From Cristatella mucedo (Eukaryota > Bryozoa > Phylactolaemata > Cristatellidae): DNA of 64,000 bases. The notes under the pieces are model-generated. The model was not told the DNA's origin. It saw nothing but the letters and a program-made list of their open reading frames with translations, and did no database searches. Position numbers and translations under genes: made by a program. The stretch is from the NCBI GenBank assembly GCA_009760855.2, contig WPIO01000028.1, positions 3,534,501-3,598,500 on the forward strand, read 5' to 3'. This document shows positions 61,398-64,000 of the stretch, piece by piece (position 1 is the stretch's first letter; each line of letters begins with the position of its first letter).

Positions 61398-62249
61398 CTA
61401 TATGCGTCTGTCTTGCTCGTCAACGTATCTATTCAAGGGATGCCTGAGCAGTTTGAGAGCTTCGACGCTGTCGCCTGCTTCAGAATGCTTTAGTCTCCTT
61501 GACCTCTGCGCCGCGATGGCTCGCTGGAGAAAAAGCGGCAGCTGCGTCTGGGCCACGCGAGCCAATGTCGAGCCGCAGGCGAAGGTCGCAAGGTCTCCTC
61601 TCGAATCATCGAGCGGACGTCCAACCTCGCGCACTCCAACAAATGAGCTGCCCGCTAGCGAGCTTGGTGGTCTCACGCTATTCTCAGCTGCTAGGCTTAG
61701 GGATTTCGAAATCTTCCGGCTTTCTTCGAGCAGCGAAGGAGGCTCCGAACTCCTCTGACGGCCGCTACAAATGGCCCGAGGCTCGCCGACGGCGGCCGTC
61801 GTCTGAAACCAGCAAACGAGCCAGATCGATCAGCACGATCGATCTTATATGCACGACCGCTTATCAATATCGGGCAAGTGCTACTCATCCATCCAAGGCA
61901 TAGCTAGTTAGTTTACCTGCTCGAATTGTCCGGTAGCTCCAGCGTCGGCGTCTGGCTTCGCGTCAGCCGCCGTAGTAGCGGGTCTGAACGAGAGAGACGC
62001 CGAGACGCAGTCCTTTCTCGAGAGGCTGCAGAGCAGGCCCTCGCTCGAGGCGTGCAGATTACTCGCCTCGTCTCGAAGTGGGGCGGCGAGAGCGCGAGTC
62101 AGAGCCGGAAACTCGCCGGCAGGATAGGCGCTCGACAGAGCGTACAGGGAATGAGCGCGGCAGTCTCGCATGCGGACCTCTCGAATGGGTCGTCGCTCTC
62201 TTGCGACGTATGGAGCAGCGCTGCCACCGGCAGTTTCAACGTTTCCCAT
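61398..62249 (-). CDS. Unidentified two-exon gene, 245 aa
   Basis: Not recognised. Exon 1 is 62249-61917 (111 codons from ATG MGNVETAGG), ending ...GQFEQ at donor GTAAAC. Exon 2 is 61802-61398 (135 codons with TAG) after acceptor GGTTTCAG. Both borders are in phase 0 and the joined frame stays open across 735 nt. The start MGN could be N-myristoylated. The C-terminal half has a helical, Leu/Arg/Gln-rich segment (TQLPLFLQRAIAAQRSRR) and ends LNRYVDEQDRRI. The DNA is GC-rich with many CpGs, unlike the surrounding LINE debris, as at an animal gene start. Other frames are also open in this GC-rich DNA, so the frame could be coincidental; a start further upstream is possible because the frame extends to 62288 without an ATG. 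Confidence 0.5.
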
Positions 62250-62830
62250 GCACCTGCAGACGAACAAGCCAATAAGAAGTGCCCCCACCCCCGTTCAACG
62301 ACCCTTGGCTTATACGCAAGATAGGCCAGAGAGGCATTTAAAAGTCGCGCCGTCAGAAAAAAAGGCTAGACAACGCTTCCGTTTGTGCGACGTTGAGTAA
62401 AGGGTTGGCATTTTCACGAAAACCAACTTGAGTTATTTTCACCGACTGCTGAAGTTTCTGTTAATGTTAGCTGATAAAAGCAAAACCTAGTCTTGAAGGA
62501 TGCGGGTAACGGCTACAAAGTCTGCGAGTGCAGGCAAACGGCGTAGGGCTCGTTGATCCCCGTGAGCTGTCATGGCGCCTCTTCTTTTGTATGTGAAAGC
62601 GAAAACACTACGAATCAAAGGAGTGAGCGTAGAATCTTGTGCAGGCTCTAGCTGACTGACTATGCGCTACAAAGATGGAGTAACATTGAAAAGAATTCAG
62701 CGAAACACTAGGTGGATGAGCAAGGAAATAATACCCAAGGTATATTATAGTGAAATTTAGAGATAGCTAAAATTAAAAATGAATGAGAAATTCTAAAAAT
62801 TCCTCTTAATTTTGAAGTAATGATAAGAAG
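62250..62830. promoter_or_regulatory. GC-rich 5' flank of the unidentified gene
   Basis: The GC-rich, CpG-bearing stretch (about 61400-62340) spans both exons of the candidate gene and its 5' flank, as expected for a housekeeping-type promoter; beyond 62400 the DNA is AT-rich and featureless. Positional inference only. Confidence 0.3.
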
Positions 62831-62834
62831 AAAG

Positions 62835-63065
<231 letters not shown>

Positions 63066-63069
63066 TTTT

Positions 63070-64000
63070 ATTAGCCTTAAGGCAGGTATCTGTACCTCAA
63101 TGATTTCCTGGTTACGTAGTCAAATAACCCAGTCGACCTTAAAAGAGAACTTCGTAGTTAAAATGTTGATCAAACAGACCTTTGGGAAATGAATATTTAG
63201 ATAATGCAATAGCATGCACATTTTCTTCTAAATCTCGTATCTCATCGGAATAGAATCTCTGGAAGCCATGTTCAAGGAGATTTCAAAAATGTCTGGAAAA
63301 AGTGATAAGGACACTTTTGAAAGAAGGAAATAAATATGTCCGTCGAGCCGGTGAGAGCAAATATTCGGTTGCAACGGCAAATGAAGAGCAGAGAACGACA
63401 GCTTCCACGCACGCAAATCACTTCATGTGAGCAAGGTACTAAGGAAACAAGGCTAAGTGGAGCTGACCCAGCGCAGCCTCGCTGAGACAGCGCCAGAGGA
63501 ACCGCAGCTGCTACAGCCACCCCGTTTATAACACTCGAACCCACGACCTGAGTACACACCTTACCCCTAGACAAAGATCTGGGGGGCGGGGGTTGAAGAA
63601 CTACTGCACAGTTAACTAGTAAGAGTCGGCACCAAACGCAAGGCAACACCTCAGCACCTCAAGAGTGCAGATCCACTCGTGCACGAAAAGGGAGGACGGT
63701 CGCAGGGTTTAAACTAGTGGCATTCCTAACCACTGAGTAGCGCCAGTGGAAATTACGAAGAAAAAGCTTGATACTTGTCGTTAATAAGTATACATTAAAT
63801 TGGATCGTCCGTGTAATGGATTTTTTAAATGCTTCCGTGAGCTTGCAGTGATAAATGACAAATAGCGCTTCGAAAAGAGCCGTTCGAGAGCTTTCCCTGC
63901 GCTGCACGACAAAAGATATGGCACCTTAGTATTGCGACTATAGTATAATTGAATTCGGTGGGCCTCCCTATGCAAGTCCGTACTGGTTGGAGCTTAATTT
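63070..64000. other. Right edge, mostly unrecognised
   Basis: A tRNA-like B box (TCGTGGGTTCGAGTG, minus strand) within GGTAAGGTGTGTACTCAGGT at about 63530-63580 suggests one more SINE remnant. Nothing else recognised. Confidence 0.4.

Noticed and set aside
61499-62324. Plus-strand frames across the GC-rich region
   Set aside because: They mirror the minus-strand frames and have no phase-matched splice or recognisable protein; the minus-strand two-exon model is preferred.

Overview
The window is nuclear DNA of an animal, most likely an invertebrate. Its genes have many introns with standard GT-AG borders, two of its proteins are conserved across metazoans, and most of the remaining DNA is degraded non-LTR retrotransposons, tRNA-derived SINEs and DNA transposons. 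No prokaryotic or viral genes and no CRISPR array were seen. I cannot name the species from the sequence alone.

Three protein genes can be supported. (1) A plus-strand gene for the sigma subunit of the AP-3 adaptor complex (AP3S1/AP3S2 orthologue), six exons from 2070 to 19408, 187 aa, all intron phases compatible. (2) A minus-strand gene for kanadaptin (SLC4A1AP orthologue), ten exons from 48171 down to 19635, about 799 aa, with an FHA domain, a dsRNA-binding-like domain and the conserved C-terminal tyrosine/tryptophan-rich motif. The two genes are convergent, with only 226 bp between their stop codons. (3) A minus-strand two-exon reading frame at 61398-62249 (245 aa) in a GC-rich stretch; I do not recognise the product. 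AP-3 sigma works in vesicle coats at endosomes and the trans-Golgi; kanadaptin is largely nuclear. Nothing here links them functionally.

Layout. 1-2069: upstream of AP3S, with a GA microsatellite split by a LINE. 2139-9695: AP3S intron 1, holding a multiply nested LINE/SINE cluster (about 4130-6440) and a decayed hAT transposon with exact 8-bp target duplication (6545-8731). 11511-13668: intron 4, with a GC donor, a LINE and a pogo/Tigger-like element. 13777-19297: intron 5, with a second Tigger-like element and LINE remnants. 20024-47367: kanadaptin introns packed with LINEs, SINEs, Tc1-like remnants and a 167-bp CA repeat. 48.2-61.2 kb: intergenic LINE debris, including the longest copy of the second LINE family (56790-59134). 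61.4-62.25 kb: the unidentified gene. 62.8-64 kb: CA/TA microsatellite, SINE remnants and nothing else recognised.

Two LINE families dominate. Family L is L2/CR1-like: its RT ends in an [12 protein letters not shown]-type C terminus and its 3' tail runs into (ATT)n. Family B is a related CR1/L2-like family whose 3' end runs into ACATT repeats. SINE family A has a tRNA-like head with a B box. SINE family B has a tRNA-like head joined to a tail resembling the LINE family L 3' end, which suggests it borrows the LINE L machinery.
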